Shown here: positions 16,592 to 24,845 of the stretch, in pieces
How the letters are laid out: each line of letters begins with the position of its first letter
How positions within the stretch are numbered: position 1 is the stretch's first letter
Assembly (NCBI GenBank): GCA_025352105.1
Contig: JANXUB010000077.1
Location: 1-37,172 of the forward strand
Length of the DNA stretch: 37,172 bases
From: Burkholderiales bacterium
GTDB lineage: Bacteria; Pseudomonadota; Gammaproteobacteria; Burkholderiales; Casimicrobiaceae
Direction of reading: 5' to 3'
Notes under the pieces: model-generated
Told to the model about the DNA's origin: nothing
Databases searched by the model: none
Seen by the model: only the letters and a program-made list of their open reading frames with translations
Program-made: the position numbers and the translations under genes

Positions 16592-16627
16592 CTTTCGTCG
16601 CTTTCGTCGCTTTCGTCGCTTTCGTCG
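16592..16627. repeat. Four tandem 9-bp units (ctttcgtcg)
   Basis: Four perfect consecutive 9-bp copies in the 245-bp gap between the PhzF gene and the small membrane protein gene. I see no reliable gene in the gap. A second 9-bp tandem array of different sequence occurs at 3813-3866. Confidence 0.93.
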
Positions 16628-16671
16628 CCGACATAAGTGCGTCAGGGATCGTGAAGTATTTGCGACGCCTG

Positions 16672-17547
16672 CTACCGCAACCGGATGACGCCTTCGCCTA
16701 ACGCCACCACGCGTCCGCCAACGCGAACGCGAACGCGTTTGTCCGCCGTCAGCGAGAGCTGCAACACGTTCAGCCGATTGATGAATTCGCCCTGCGTCAC
16801 CGTGAACCGCGACGGCGTGGCTTCACCCGCGTCCAGCAGAAAGCCGCCGAGGTTGGCGCACGCGGAACCTGTGCCGGGATCTTCAGTCAGGCCGCCATCT
16901 TTCGGGAAGAAAAAGCGCACCTGAAACCGATCCGGCGCGATACGGGCGACGATCTGTACCGCGTATCGCCCTTGCCTGGTTTGAGCGCGCTCGGAAAGCA
17001 GGAGCGCGCTGGGCTTGACGCGAGCGAGCGAGTCTACTGAGGCGACGGGCACGATCAACTGTTCACTGCCGCAGTCAACAAAGCGACCGGCTGCAACGCC
17101 GATCAAATCGGGCGCGTCCAGACCCAACATTTCTGCCGTATCCGCTGGAGACAGCCCGATCTCGCGGCTGCTGTGCGGGTTCGCGGTGAACGTCCACGCA
17201 CCGTTTGCCTGCTCGACCGGGATGTCGCCGACGTTGAGCATGAGCGTCGCGGCGTTCCCCGTACATCCGGAAAGCCCAAGCACATTGGCGACAAACGCGG
17301 TGCCAATGGTCGGGTGGCCCGCGAATGGCATCTCGAAGGCAGGCGCAAAAATGCGAACCTGCGGATGCTGATTTTCGCGCGGCAGGATGAAGGTCGTTTC
17401 CGACAGATTAAACTGCGCCGCCAGCGCCTGCATTTCAGCATCGCTCATGCCGTGCGCGTTCTGGAACACGCAGAGCGGGTTGCCGCCAAACAGGGAATTG
17501 TCTGATTCGACGAAGACGTTGACGAGCTGGTATCGAAAAGTGCGCAT
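16672..17547 (-). CDS. PhzF-family isomerase/epimerase-like protein
   Basis: A 291-residue PhzF-like protein with the two-lobed diaminopimelate-epimerase fold. The ATG at 17547 (MRTFRYQLVNVF) gives the standard N terminus; the longer upstream frame is not family-like. Marks are FGGNPLCVF near residue 20, the catalytic Glu50 in NLSETTFI, AGHPTIGTAF near 77, and the C-lobe GTGSACANLGGF. PhzF itself isomerises dihydro-3-hydroxyanthranilate in phenazine synthesis, but most family members lie outside phenazine clusters, as here, and have unknown substrates. It is divergent from the GGDEF-EAL gene, with under 90 bp between the likely starts. Confidence 0.92.
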   Translation of the reverse strand: MRTFRYQLVNVFVESDNSLFGGNPLCVFQNAHGMSDAEMQALAAQFNLSETTFILPRENQHPQVRIFAPAFEMPFAGHPTIGTAFVANVLGLSGCTGNAATLMLNVGDIPVEQANGAWTFTANPHSSREIGLSPADTAEMLGLDAPDLIGVAAGRFVDCGSEQLIVPVASVDSLARVKPSALLLSERAQTRQGRYAVQIVARIAPDRFQVRFFFPKDGGLTEDPGTGSACANLGGFLLDAGEATPSRFTVTQGEFINRLNVLQLSLTADKRVRVRVGGRVVALGEGVIRLR

Positions 17548-17634
17548 GGTGGGATTGTCTGACCGTACAAATAAGTGGCTATGATCGTACATCGTAACTG
17601 CCTCGCCACTGGTCGGGCGCCAACCATTCGACTG

Positions 17635-19719
17635 ATGTCCTCTCATCCTGAAACCGACAGCCTCTTCGACTTGCTCCTGATTGGCGCCTATCGATCAACA
17701 CTGGACGGTCGTCAGGTGCGCACTAACCTCGCGCTTGCAAGGCTCAACGGGTACGAGAGCGAAGCCGAATCGATTGCGGAAATGCAGGATCTGAGCCAGT
17801 GGTACGTCGACCCGTCGCGGCGAAACACGTTTCTGACGCAAATACGCGAGCGCGGGTACGTCACCCATTTCGTCTCCGAGGTCTACCAGCACAAAACGCG
17901 AAAACGCATCTGGGTCTCCGAAACCGCGCATGCCATTCGCAGTGCAGACGGGGACATACTCATGCTCGAAGGCACGGTCGAGGACATTACCGAACGCCTG
18001 CGCACTGAGCAGCTTCTGCGCGAGAGCGAACGCAGATTTCGCGCCTTGACCGAGTGCGCGCAAGTCGCCACAGCGATTGTCGAAGCTGATGGACGTGTGC
18101 TTTACGCGAGCGCCAGTGTCTGGCCGCTATTTGGCGTGTCCCCGGAGGCGCTAGTCGGCAGAAACCTGTTTGACAGCATGCATGAGGACGATCTGGCCGA
18201 GCATCGGGCAGAGCTCTACAGCGTGACGCAGCACAAAAACACGGGCCGCGAAAGCATCGCGCGCCACCGACATAGCGACGGCACCTATCGCTGCATCGCG
18301 TCGGTCGCCAACGACTGCTCGGATGACCCGGCCGTGGGCGGCATTGTGGTGAACTGGCGCGATGTGACCGAGCGCATGCGGGATCAGGAACAGCTGAAAA
18401 CTCTGGCGAGGACCGACGCGCTGACCGGGCTCAATAACCGGATGCAGTTTGAGCAAGAGTGCGAGGCGCGGCTGACCAGCGGCGCTCCGGCGGCGGAGCG
18501 ATTTGCGATGCTTTTTATCGATCTGAATCGCTTCAAGCTGGTCAATGATACGCACGGTCATCGCGTCGGCGACGCTGTGTTGCGAGAGGCTGCGCAGCGG
18601 TTGCGGGCTGTCGCTACGCCGGAAGATACGCTGGCTCGCCTGGGCGGTGATGAGTTTGGGTTGATGATGCCGGTTCGGACTTATGGCGACGATGCGCTTA
18701 AAGCCTCAGAGTTGCTTTCCGCATTTGTGGAACCGCTGGAAATTCTGGGCATGAGTTTTGATCTCGGGGCCAGCATTGGTATCGCTTTGTATCCAGACGA
18801 CGCACAGAGCTTCAACGAGCTTCTGGCGCATGCCGATCTTGCGATGTTTTCGGCAAAGGCGAACGGCGTTAGCGGCTCGGAAAGATTTGCACCGTCGCTA
18901 GCCGAAAAGGCGCGCCATCAATTGATGGTCGCCACCGACCTGCGCATGGCGGTGGAACGGCACGAATTGTTCGCCTGCTATCAGCCCATCATTGATATGC
19001 CGCGCGGGCACTGGCGCGGCGTTGAGGCCCTCGCGCGCTGGCGGCATCCAACGCGCGGGCTGTTGATGCCGCAGGAATTTATTGCAACCGCAGAGGAACA
19101 AGGCCTGATCGGCCGCGTCGGGCGAACCATTGCCGCTCAGGCTATTGAGCAGGCCGGACGATGGTCGCGACAGTTCAACGCGCCGCTTCGGCTCACCATC
19201 AACGTGTCGGCGCATCAACTGCGCGAAGTCAACTTCGTCGATTTCATTGACGCCACGCTCAAAGCCAATGAGCTCCCGGCGCGGCGATTGTTTGTCGAGT
19301 TGACCGAGAGCGTGCTGGTGGATGCCGACGTGGCGAGCGTCACCACGGTTGATCGCCTGCGGGCACTTGGCGTCAGGATCGTGCTCGACGATCTGGGCGC
19401 GGGCTATTCGTCCTTGGCCTATCTGAAGCGACTGCGCATTGATTTGGTGAAGCTGGATCGCAGCTTTGTGCAGGGCGTACCGCACCGGCGGGTGGACGTC
19501 GCCATCGTGCGCGCCCTGTCGACGTTGGCCAGAAGCCTCGGCATCCACGTCATTGCCGAAGGTATAGAAACCACCGAGCAGGCGGAGTTTTTGAAGGCTG
19601 AAGGCGTGATTTACGGTCAGGGGTTCCTGTTTGAAAAGCCCATGTCGGTCGCCGAAATCGAGGCGCGGCTGACCAGCGGTAGCGCCCGCATCTCGCCCGA
19701 ATGGACGGGGCTGAGATAA
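17635..19719 (+). CDS. PAS-PAS-GGDEF-EAL cyclic-di-GMP signalling protein
   Basis: About 694 residues from the ATG at 17635; GTG 17575 and ATG 17581 are in frame upstream and cannot be excluded, since none has a good ribosome site. Domains in order: PAS 1 (about 10-120, ending EGTVEDITER), PAS 2 (about 130-250, ending NWRDVTERMR), GGDEF (about 255-425) with intact GGDEF at 337-341 and no RxxD I-site (TPED at that place), and EAL (about 430-685). The EAL domain keeps its key residues: EAL at 464-466, INVSAHQL, the ELTES Glu, LDDLG, KLD, AEGIE and the GQGF Gln. Either activity could be real. No TM segment is seen, so it is a cytosolic sensor. No cofactor is predictable. Confidence 0.93.
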   Translation: MSSHPETDSLFDLLLIGAYRSTLDGRQVRTNLALARLNGYESEAESIAEMQDLSQWYVDPSRRNTFLTQIRERGYVTHFVSEVYQHKTRKRIWVSETAHAIRSADGDILMLEGTVEDITERLRTEQLLRESERRFRALTECAQVATAIVEADGRVLYASASVWPLFGVSPEALVGRNLFDSMHEDDLAEHRAELYSVTQHKNTGRESIARHRHSDGTYRCIASVANDCSDDPAVGGIVVNWRDVTERMRDQEQLKTLARTDALTGLNNRMQFEQECEARLTSGAPAAERFAMLFIDLNRFKLVNDTHGHRVGDAVLREAAQRLRAVATPEDTLARLGGDEFGLMMPVRTYGDDALKASELLSAFVEPLEILGMSFDLGASIGIALYPDDAQSFNELLAHADLAMFSAKANGVSGSERFAPSLAEKARHQLMVATDLRMAVERHELFACYQPIIDMPRGHWRGVEALARWRHPTRGLLMPQEFIATAEEQGLIGRVGRTIAAQAIEQAGRWSRQFNAPLRLTINVSAHQLREVNFVDFIDATLKANELPARRLFVELTESVLVDADVASVTTVDRLRALGVRIVLDDLGAGYSSLAYLKRLRIDLVKLDRSFVQGVPHRRVDVAIVRALSTLARSLGIHVIAEGIETTEQAEFLKAEGVIYGQGFLFEKPMSVAEIEARLTSGSARISPEWTGLR

Positions 19720-19775
19720 TCATGGGCTAAGGCGCAAAAAGCCGCCATCCTCTTACCGCAGGCCCAGCCAGAGAT

Positions 19776-21437
19776 ATGCAATACATCTACACCATGAACG
19801 GCGTGAGCAAAATTGTTCCGCCGAAACGCCAGATCATCAAAGACATTACCCTCTCGTTCTTCCCCGGAGCAAAGATTGGCCTCCTGGGTATGAACGGCGC
19901 GGGCAAATCCACCGTGCTCAAAATCATGGCCGGCGTCGACAAGGATTTCACGGGCGAAGCGCGCCCCAATCCCGGCACCAAAGTCGGCTACTTGCCGCAG
20001 GAGCCCCTTGTCGACGGCGACAAAACCGTGCGCGAAGTGGTGGAAGAAGGCCTTGGCGGCGTGAAAGCTGCGCAGGCGCGCCTCGATGAGGTGTACGCCG
20101 CGTATGGCGAGGAAGACGCCGATTTCGATGCGCTCGCGAAGGAACAGGCCGAGCTTGAGGCCATCATCGCGTCGGGCGATGGTCACAATACCGAGGCTCA
20201 ATTGGACGTGGCCGCAGACGCATTGCGCCTGCCGCCTTGGGACGCCAAAGTAGGCAATTTGTCGGGGGGTGAGAAGCGCCGCGTGGCGCTGTGTCGCCTG
20301 CTGCTGTCCAAGCCCGACATGCTGCTGCTGGATGAGCCGACCAACCACCTTGACGCAGAAAGCGTGGAGTGGTTGGAGCAGTTCCTGTCGCGCTATTCAG
20401 GCACCGTGGTCGCGGTCACTCATGATCGCTACTTTCTCGACAACGCAGCCGAATGGATTCTCGAACTCGATCGCGGGCACGGCATTCCGTACAAGGGTAA
20501 TTACAGCGCGTGGCTTGAGCAAAAGGGCGACCGCCTGAAGAAAGAAGAATCAAGCGAATCGGCGCGCCAGAAAGCGTTGAAGAAAGAGCTGGAATGGGTT
20601 CGGCAAAACCCCAAAGGTCGCCAAGCCAAGAGCAAGGCGCGCTTGACCCGATTCGAGGAATTGTCGAGCCACGAATATCAGACGCGGAACGAAACCAACG
20701 AGATTTTTATCCCGGTCGCTGAGCGTTTGGGCAATCAGGTGTTCGAGTTCAAGAACGTCAGTAAGAGCTTTGGCGATCGAATGCTGATCGACGATTTGTC
20801 ATTCGCGATTCCGCCTGGCGCGATTGTCGGCATCATCGGCCCGAACGGTGCCGGTAAATCGACGATCTTCAAAATGATTCAGGGTGTCGAAACACCCGAC
20901 AAAGGCGAAGTCGTCATCGGCCAAACCGTGCAGATGTCGTTTGTCGACCAGTCGCGCGAAAGCCTCACCAACGACAAAACCGTGTGGCAGGACGTCTCCG
21001 GCGGTGCAGACATTCTGCAAGTCGGACGCTTCGAAATGCAAAGCCGCGCGTACATCGGCCGCTTCAATTTCAAAGGCGCAGATCAGCAAAAACTGGTCGG
21101 CAACTTGTCCGGCGGTGAACGTGGACGCCTGCATCTGGCGAAGACGCTGCTCAAGGGCGCCAACGTGCTGCTGCTGGACGAACCGTCCAACGATCTCGAC
21201 GTGGAAACGCTGCGGGCGCTGGAAGACGCTTTGTTGGAGTTTGCAGGCACGGCATTGGTCATCTCGCATGACCGCTGGTTCCTCGACAAGATTTGCACGC
21301 ATATCCTCGCCTGCGAGGGTGACAGCCAATGGACGTTCTTTAACGGCAACTTCCATGAGTACGAAGCTGACAAAGTGCATCGTCTCGGTGAAGAAGGGGC
21401 GCGGCCTAAGCGGGTTAGGTTTAAGGGGTTGAAGTAA
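19776..21437 (+). CDS. ettA: EttA, energy-dependent translational throttle ABC-F ATPase
   Basis: A 553-residue ABC-F protein with two ATPase domains. Domain 1 has Walker A GMNGAGKST, signature LSGGEKRR and Walker B LLLDEPTNHLD. Domain 2 has GPNGAGKST, LSGGERGR and LLLDEPSNDLD. Between them is the charged linker (KKELEWVRQNPKGRQAKSKARL) typical of EttA and the ATP-dependent E-site contact with tRNA. The N-terminal YTMNGVSKIVPPKRQI and the length fit EttA closely. In E. coli it binds the ribosomal E site and gates the first peptide bond according to ATP/ADP. A frameshifted gene starts at the base after its stop codon. Confidence 0.96.
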   Translation: MQYIYTMNGVSKIVPPKRQIIKDITLSFFPGAKIGLLGMNGAGKSTVLKIMAGVDKDFTGEARPNPGTKVGYLPQEPLVDGDKTVREVVEEGLGGVKAAQARLDEVYAAYGEEDADFDALAKEQAELEAIIASGDGHNTEAQLDVAADALRLPPWDAKVGNLSGGEKRRVALCRLLLSKPDMLLLDEPTNHLDAESVEWLEQFLSRYSGTVVAVTHDRYFLDNAAEWILELDRGHGIPYKGNYSAWLEQKGDRLKKEESSESARQKALKKELEWVRQNPKGRQAKSKARLTRFEELSSHEYQTRNETNEIFIPVAERLGNQVFEFKNVSKSFGDRMLIDDLSFAIPPGAIVGIIGPNGAGKSTIFKMIQGVETPDKGEVVIGQTVQMSFVDQSRESLTNDKTVWQDVSGGADILQVGRFEMQSRAYIGRFNFKGADQQKLVGNLSGGERGRLHLAKTLLKGANVLLLDEPSNDLDVETLRALEDALLEFAGTALVISHDRWFLDKICTHILACEGDSQWTFFNGNFHEYEADKVHRLGEEGARPKRVRFKGLK

Positions 21438-22075
21438 GTGTGGGCCGGCGTCTTAAAGTGGGTAGAGCTCAACCCACAACTGACATCGGCCTCACTTCAG
21501 TTCGCTTCATTTTTCGTCGCGTGCGTTGCATTTTTCGTCGCCCTCACTCAACTTCGGTTGGCGCGACGCCACAATATGCGATCGGTACGCCCACTGCTGA
21601 CGCTCGGAAGATTGACTTCGGGAACAAGAGATAGCCTTGCAGGAGACGGCGTAACGAGATTTCAAATTGAGCTAAACAACGCGGGACTCGGTCCAGCCAT
21701 CATCGAACGCGCAACGATAGCGGTCAAAACGCCGACTACAAACCGATCACTTACAGCACCTTGATGGAAGTAGTTGATCTACTCGTCACACCGCCGAGAA
21801 ATGTTAATTCGAGCGCACTAAAAGCTGGTGACGTAGTTAGGAAAGACGAGCAAAAAATTCTGCTCGAAATCACGTTAGACGATGCAAGGCAAGCAACAAA
21901 ATTTTACGAGGCGCTGTCTCGGCACGCTATACAAATCGTCATCGATTACACATCGCTACACGATGAACATTTTGTGCTGGATAACAACAATGAAGAGTTC
22001 AGGCAAAGAAGGCTTAGCTGGTACGAGCGCAGACGCTTATTTCGCCATCGCCCACGTCGACTGCATGATGAGTAA
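21438..22075 (+). pseudogene. Frameshifted membrane-anchored protein of unknown function
   Basis: A GTG immediately follows the ettA stop. The first frame (21438-21764) has one TM segment (FASFFVACVAFFVALTQL), a basic stop-transfer segment and a beta-rich stretch (FQIELNNAGLGPAIIERATI), then runs into a premature stop. The -1 frame continues the same protein naturally from about 21720: SGQNADYKPITYSTLM, then EVVDLLVTPPRNV, to the stop at 22075. The two parts together would give about 210 residues, one TM plus a soluble domain, similar in outline to small hypothetical proteins found beside restriction or defence genes (unverified). Either a true frameshift or a sequencing error. Confidence 0.65.
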
Positions 22076-22097
22076 AGGGAATGACCCAGCAGCGTAG

Positions 22098-22120
22098 GTC
22101 GGAACGCTTGCGGTTCCGAC
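22098..22120. repeat. Hairpin (GTCGGAAC / GTTCCGAC), REP-like
   Basis: A perfect 8-bp stem and 7-nt loop (GCTTGCG), preceded by GTAG. It has the look of short REP-type palindromes. It is not followed by a T-run, so terminator function is doubtful. Confidence 0.6.
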
Positions 22121-22236
22121 GAACGTGGAGTTGGCGATATAGCGGCGAGCAGTAGCGACGTGCAGCAATCCATTTGCCTCGATTACGCGCTTCACGCTAA
22201 TCGCGGCTACATTTGAGGCATGACTTGGAGAACGGT

Positions 22237-22704
22237 ATGCAATGGTCAGATGTTTTGGCAGAACCCACCCTACGTGATCTGCCTTTCAAAATCGAACTCA
22301 ACCAATGGGGCATGATTGAAATGAGTCCTGCCTCGACGTGGCATGGTAGCCGCCAAACCAAGGTCGTTCAGTACCTAACTCGCAAGCTGGCGAATGGCGA
22401 GATTTTGACTGAGCCCGCAGTTCAAACCATCATTGGCGTTAGAGTGCCAGACGTAGGCTGGCGATCAGTGCAGGCACAACTGGCTCACGGTTATTCAAGT
22501 CCGCTTCCGTTGGCTCCAGAAATTTGTGTCGAAGTGCTTTCGAACAGCAACACCGACGCCGAAATGTCTGCCAAGCGCGGCGCATATTTCGCCGCTGGCG
22601 CGCAAGAAGTGTGGTTGGTGGCGGATGATTCGGTGATCACTGTCTACACGCGCGACGGAATTCAATCTGCGTCCACCATCGTCGGCGAAGCGCCTGTACT
22701 TTAA
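22237..22704 (+). CDS. Uma2-family (DUF820) PD-(D/E)XK nuclease-like protein
   Basis: About 155 residues from the ATG at 22237 (GGAG 6 nt upstream); a TTG at 22213 is the longer alternative. Family marks in order are RVPDVGW (metal-binding Asp), then EICVEVLSNSN (Glu), then AKRGAYFAAGAQEVWLVA (Lys). This is the standard Uma2 layout. Uma2 proteins are common in cyanobacteria and scattered elsewhere; their substrates are unknown. Here it is single-copy, next to a frameshifted gene and a palindromic repeat, and just before an SDR gene (10 bp). Probably an acquired accessory gene. Confidence 0.85.
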   Translation: MQWSDVLAEPTLRDLPFKIELNQWGMIEMSPASTWHGSRQTKVVQYLTRKLANGEILTEPAVQTIIGVRVPDVGWRSVQAQLAHGYSSPLPLAPEICVEVLSNSNTDAEMSAKRGAYFAAGAQEVWLVADDSVITVYTRDGIQSASTIVGEAPVL

Positions 22705-22714
22705 CCCCCTCAAC

Positions 22715-23452
22715 ATGAACACATCATTTAACTTCTCAGGCAAAGTCGCGCTCGTCACCGGCGGTACTTCGGGTATCGGGGCTGCGGCCTCGCTCGCGTT
22801 TAAGCGCGCTGGTGCGAAGGTGATTGCCTGTGGCGTTACCGAAGATGAAATGAACGCCGTGCGGGTGAATCCTGACTTTGCGGGCGTGCGATGCGAATCG
22901 TTGAATGTGCGCGATGGCGAGGCGGTAAAGCAGCTCATCAGTTCGCTCGATCAACTCGATTTCGTGGTGAATTCGGCGGGCATCATTCGCCGTGCGGCGG
23001 AGCATGATCCTGAGACGTTTGCTGAGGTAATCGACGTGAATCTCACGGGTGGCATGCGCGTGGCGACTGCAGCGCGCCCCTTGCTGGCGAAGACCAAGGG
23101 CGCGATTGTGTTCATCGGTTCGGTGATGAGTTTTTTTGGTGGCCCGGTGCAGCCCGCGTATTCGGCGTCGAAGGGTGCCATCAAAAATCTCGTGATGTCG
23201 CTCGGCGCGGCGTATGCGCCTGATGGCATTCGCGTGAATGCCGTCGCGCCTGGCTGGGTGGTGACTGAGCTGTCACGCGGAGCGCGCGAAAACCCAGAGC
23301 GCAATGCTCAGATCATGGCCCGCATTCCGATGAATCGATGGGCAGAGCCCGCTGAGATTGCCGATCCGATCATGTTCCTATGTTCGGACGCAGCGCGCTA
23401 CGTGACGGGCAGCATTCTGCCTGTGGACGGCGGCTACATAGGCGTTGGCTAG
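22715..23452 (+). CDS. SDR-family oxidoreductase
   Basis: A 245-residue classical short-chain dehydrogenase. The cofactor motif TGGTSGIG is near residue 15, NSAGII near 91, the active-site Ser in IGSVMS, Tyr/Lys in YSASKGA near 150-154, and the C-terminal YVTGSILPVDGGY. Family enzymes use NAD(P)H for alcohol/ketone interconversion; the substrate is undetermined. It follows the Uma2 gene by 10 bp. Bases 23287-23400 closely resemble the scar at 27386-27499, so a second related SDR once existed near the OYE gene. It converges on the Roadblock operon. Confidence 0.92.
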   Translation: MNTSFNFSGKVALVTGGTSGIGAAASLAFKRAGAKVIACGVTEDEMNAVRVNPDFAGVRCESLNVRDGEAVKQLISSLDQLDFVVNSAGIIRRAAEHDPETFAEVIDVNLTGGMRVATAARPLLAKTKGAIVFIGSVMSFFGGPVQPAYSASKGAIKNLVMSLGAAYAPDGIRVNAVAPGWVVTELSRGARENPERNAQIMARIPMNRWAEPAEIADPIMFLCSDAARYVTGSILPVDGGYIGVG

Positions 23453-23500
23453 TCGATCAACCAACGCCCGCGCTGAGTGCCGCGCGTCTAGCGTTCATCG

Positions 23501-23860
23501 TTAAACGGTGATTTCTTTTTCAACGTCCTGCGCTTTGCGGCGTGCGAGCGCGAGATTGGTTTTGACGCGATCCAGCACGATATAGAGAAAGAGACCCTCT
23601 TTGCGCGCCAGCGGGCGAATGATGTGGTACTGCTTGCCCAGCGTGATCAAGATGTCGTCAATCACATCATTGAGACCCAGCGAACGCATGACCTTCATCT
23701 TTGCGCGAACCACTTCTGTATTTCCGGCCGCTGCGAGTTCCAGATCGACGCCACTGCCGGCCGAGCCCAGCATCATGCCGCTGGTTGCATCCACCAGCGC
23801 CGCACATAGCGCTCCGTCAATTGCCAGGATTTCATCCAGACTCTGTTTAATTGAAGCCAT
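23501..23860 (-). CDS. Roadblock/LC7 domain protein (third of three)
   Basis: A 119-residue protein with a Roadblock/LC7 fold pattern: helix IKQSLDEILAIDGALCAALVDATSG, a short Gly-rich turn, a middle helix and the C-terminal strand YHIIRPLARKEGLFLYIVLD. Bacterial Roadblock proteins (MglB is the well-known one) act on small Ras-like GTPases as GAPs or scaffolds. It is the last gene of the operon that holds a GTPase and a LOV protein, 88 bp after the previous Roadblock gene. The spacer contains a small hairpin, so it may have its own expression level. Family assignment is by pattern. Confidence 0.82.
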   Translation of the reverse strand: MASIKQSLDEILAIDGALCAALVDATSGMMLGSAGSGVDLELAAAGNTEVVRAKMKVMRSLGLNDVIDDILITLGKQYHIIRPLARKEGLFLYIVLDRVKTNLALARRKAQDVEKEITV

Positions 23861-23880
23861 ATTTCTCGTTCCTATAAAAA

Positions 23881-23920
23881 CGTTTGCTCAGATCTGAAGG
23901 CTCCGTCCGCGCAAACGATC
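23881..23920 (-). terminator. Hairpin followed by T5 inside the operon
   Basis: On the minus strand CGTTTGC ... GCAAACG (7-bp stem, 23-nt loop) is followed directly by TTTTT. It could be a weak terminator or a processing site before the third Roadblock gene. The long loop makes it uncertain. Confidence 0.3.
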
Positions 23921-23948
23921 TGGCGGGGCCCATTACAAAAAAAACGAG

Positions 23949-24362
23949 TTAACTCAACACTTGCGAATTAACGCCGCTCGCACCAACGAGGCTTCGGAGT
24001 GAGCGCAACTCACTCTGCACGCCAGACCAGTCCGTGGCGCCGGGGGTGGCGATAGCGACGGCTACGAGATTTTCTCTCTGCGACGATAGCGTCACGGGCA
24101 CAACCCACATCAAGCCGTTCTCAAAGGTCGCCGCCAGCGCCTGCGGCTCGCCAAGCGACTTAAGGCCCGAGCGCAGTCTCTGGTGCAATCGCCAGAACTC
24201 GACAGCGGCCTCGCTAATCGCTTCGATGTCCACTAACAGCCCAGCTTCCGCCCACACCATGCCGGAATCGCTATCGACCAAGGCGATTCCATGCACACCT
24301 TTGATCGTCGCGATGCGCTTGACGCAGGCTCGGTATTGCTCGATGAATGTCTGAACGGGCAT
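23949..24362 (-). CDS. Roadblock/LC7-like protein (second of three)
   Basis: A 137-residue protein with the same outline as its neighbours: helix FIEQYRACVKRIATIKGVHGIALVDSDSG, then LLVDIEAISEAAVEFWRLHQ, then beta strands with GLMWVVPVTLSSQRENLVAVAI. It has diverged more than the last Roadblock protein, so it may have a different partner. The gene starts 6 bp after the stop of the first Roadblock gene, so they are translationally linked. A role with the upstream GTPase is inferred from the operon. Confidence 0.75.
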   Translation of the reverse strand: MPVQTFIEQYRACVKRIATIKGVHGIALVDSDSGMVWAEAGLLVDIEAISEAAVEFWRLHQRLRSGLKSLGEPQALAATFENGLMWVVPVTLSSQRENLVAVAIATPGATDWSGVQSELRSLRSLVGASGVNSQVLS

Positions 24363-24368
24363 CGCGCG

Positions 24369-24761
24369 CTACGCCTTCGCCAGCGCCAGCGCGGTCTGGC
24401 GCGCGCTATAAGTGACAGCGCCTAAGAGGGCGGTTTCGTCCGTGACCAGCGTTAGGATGAGCACCTGTTCGGGATGTCGGATTTCTACCATCACGATTTG
24501 GCCACGGTCTGCTTCAATGAATATTCCACGGCAGGCGCCACTAAGGGTTTCGTCGCCGATGACCGCTCCGATGGCCGCAATCGAGCTTGCCATGGCGGCA
24601 AGCCTTGAGCTTTGCGCCGCATCGCGCGCCCGAGCGGCGACCTCAAATCCGTCGGCGGTAGACACCACCACCGCCACCGCGCCCGACACCTCAGCCATCA
24701 ATCGCGCGACGTGGTGGTCGGCTATCTTCACAAAAGCTGCTGAAACATTGACGTCAGACAT
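24369..24761 (-). CDS. Roadblock/LC7-like protein (first of three)
   Basis: About 130 residues from the ATG at 24761 (MSDVNVSAAFVKI); a start at 24800 is also in frame. It contains ARLMAEVSGAVAVVVSTADGFEVAARA, the Roadblock-like first strand pair, then AAMASSIAAIGAVIGDE, a helix, and IVMVEIRHPEQVLILTLVTD, the final strands. This matches the pattern of Roadblock/LC7 proteins that regulate bacterial small GTPases. It lies 84 bp after the GTPase gene and 6 bp before the second Roadblock gene. Confidence 0.8.
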   Translation of the reverse strand: MSDVNVSAAFVKIADHHVARLMAEVSGAVAVVVSTADGFEVAARARDAAQSSRLAAMASSIAAIGAVIGDETLSGACRGIFIEADRGQIVMVEIRHPEQVLILTLVTDETALLGAVTYSARQTALALAKA

Positions 24762-24845
24762 GAAGCCCCATCCTAAAAGTTGATCGAACCACACCTGCAT
24801 GCGACGCGAGCCGACGCATCAGGAAACGAAAATCGCACGCTTGCA

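Noticed and set aside
16167..16634. Minus-strand ORF starting in the 9-bp repeat
   Set aside because: It overlaps the better-supported membrane protein gene in another frame, has no ribosome site, and the Lys-Ala-Thr repeats come only from the tandem array.
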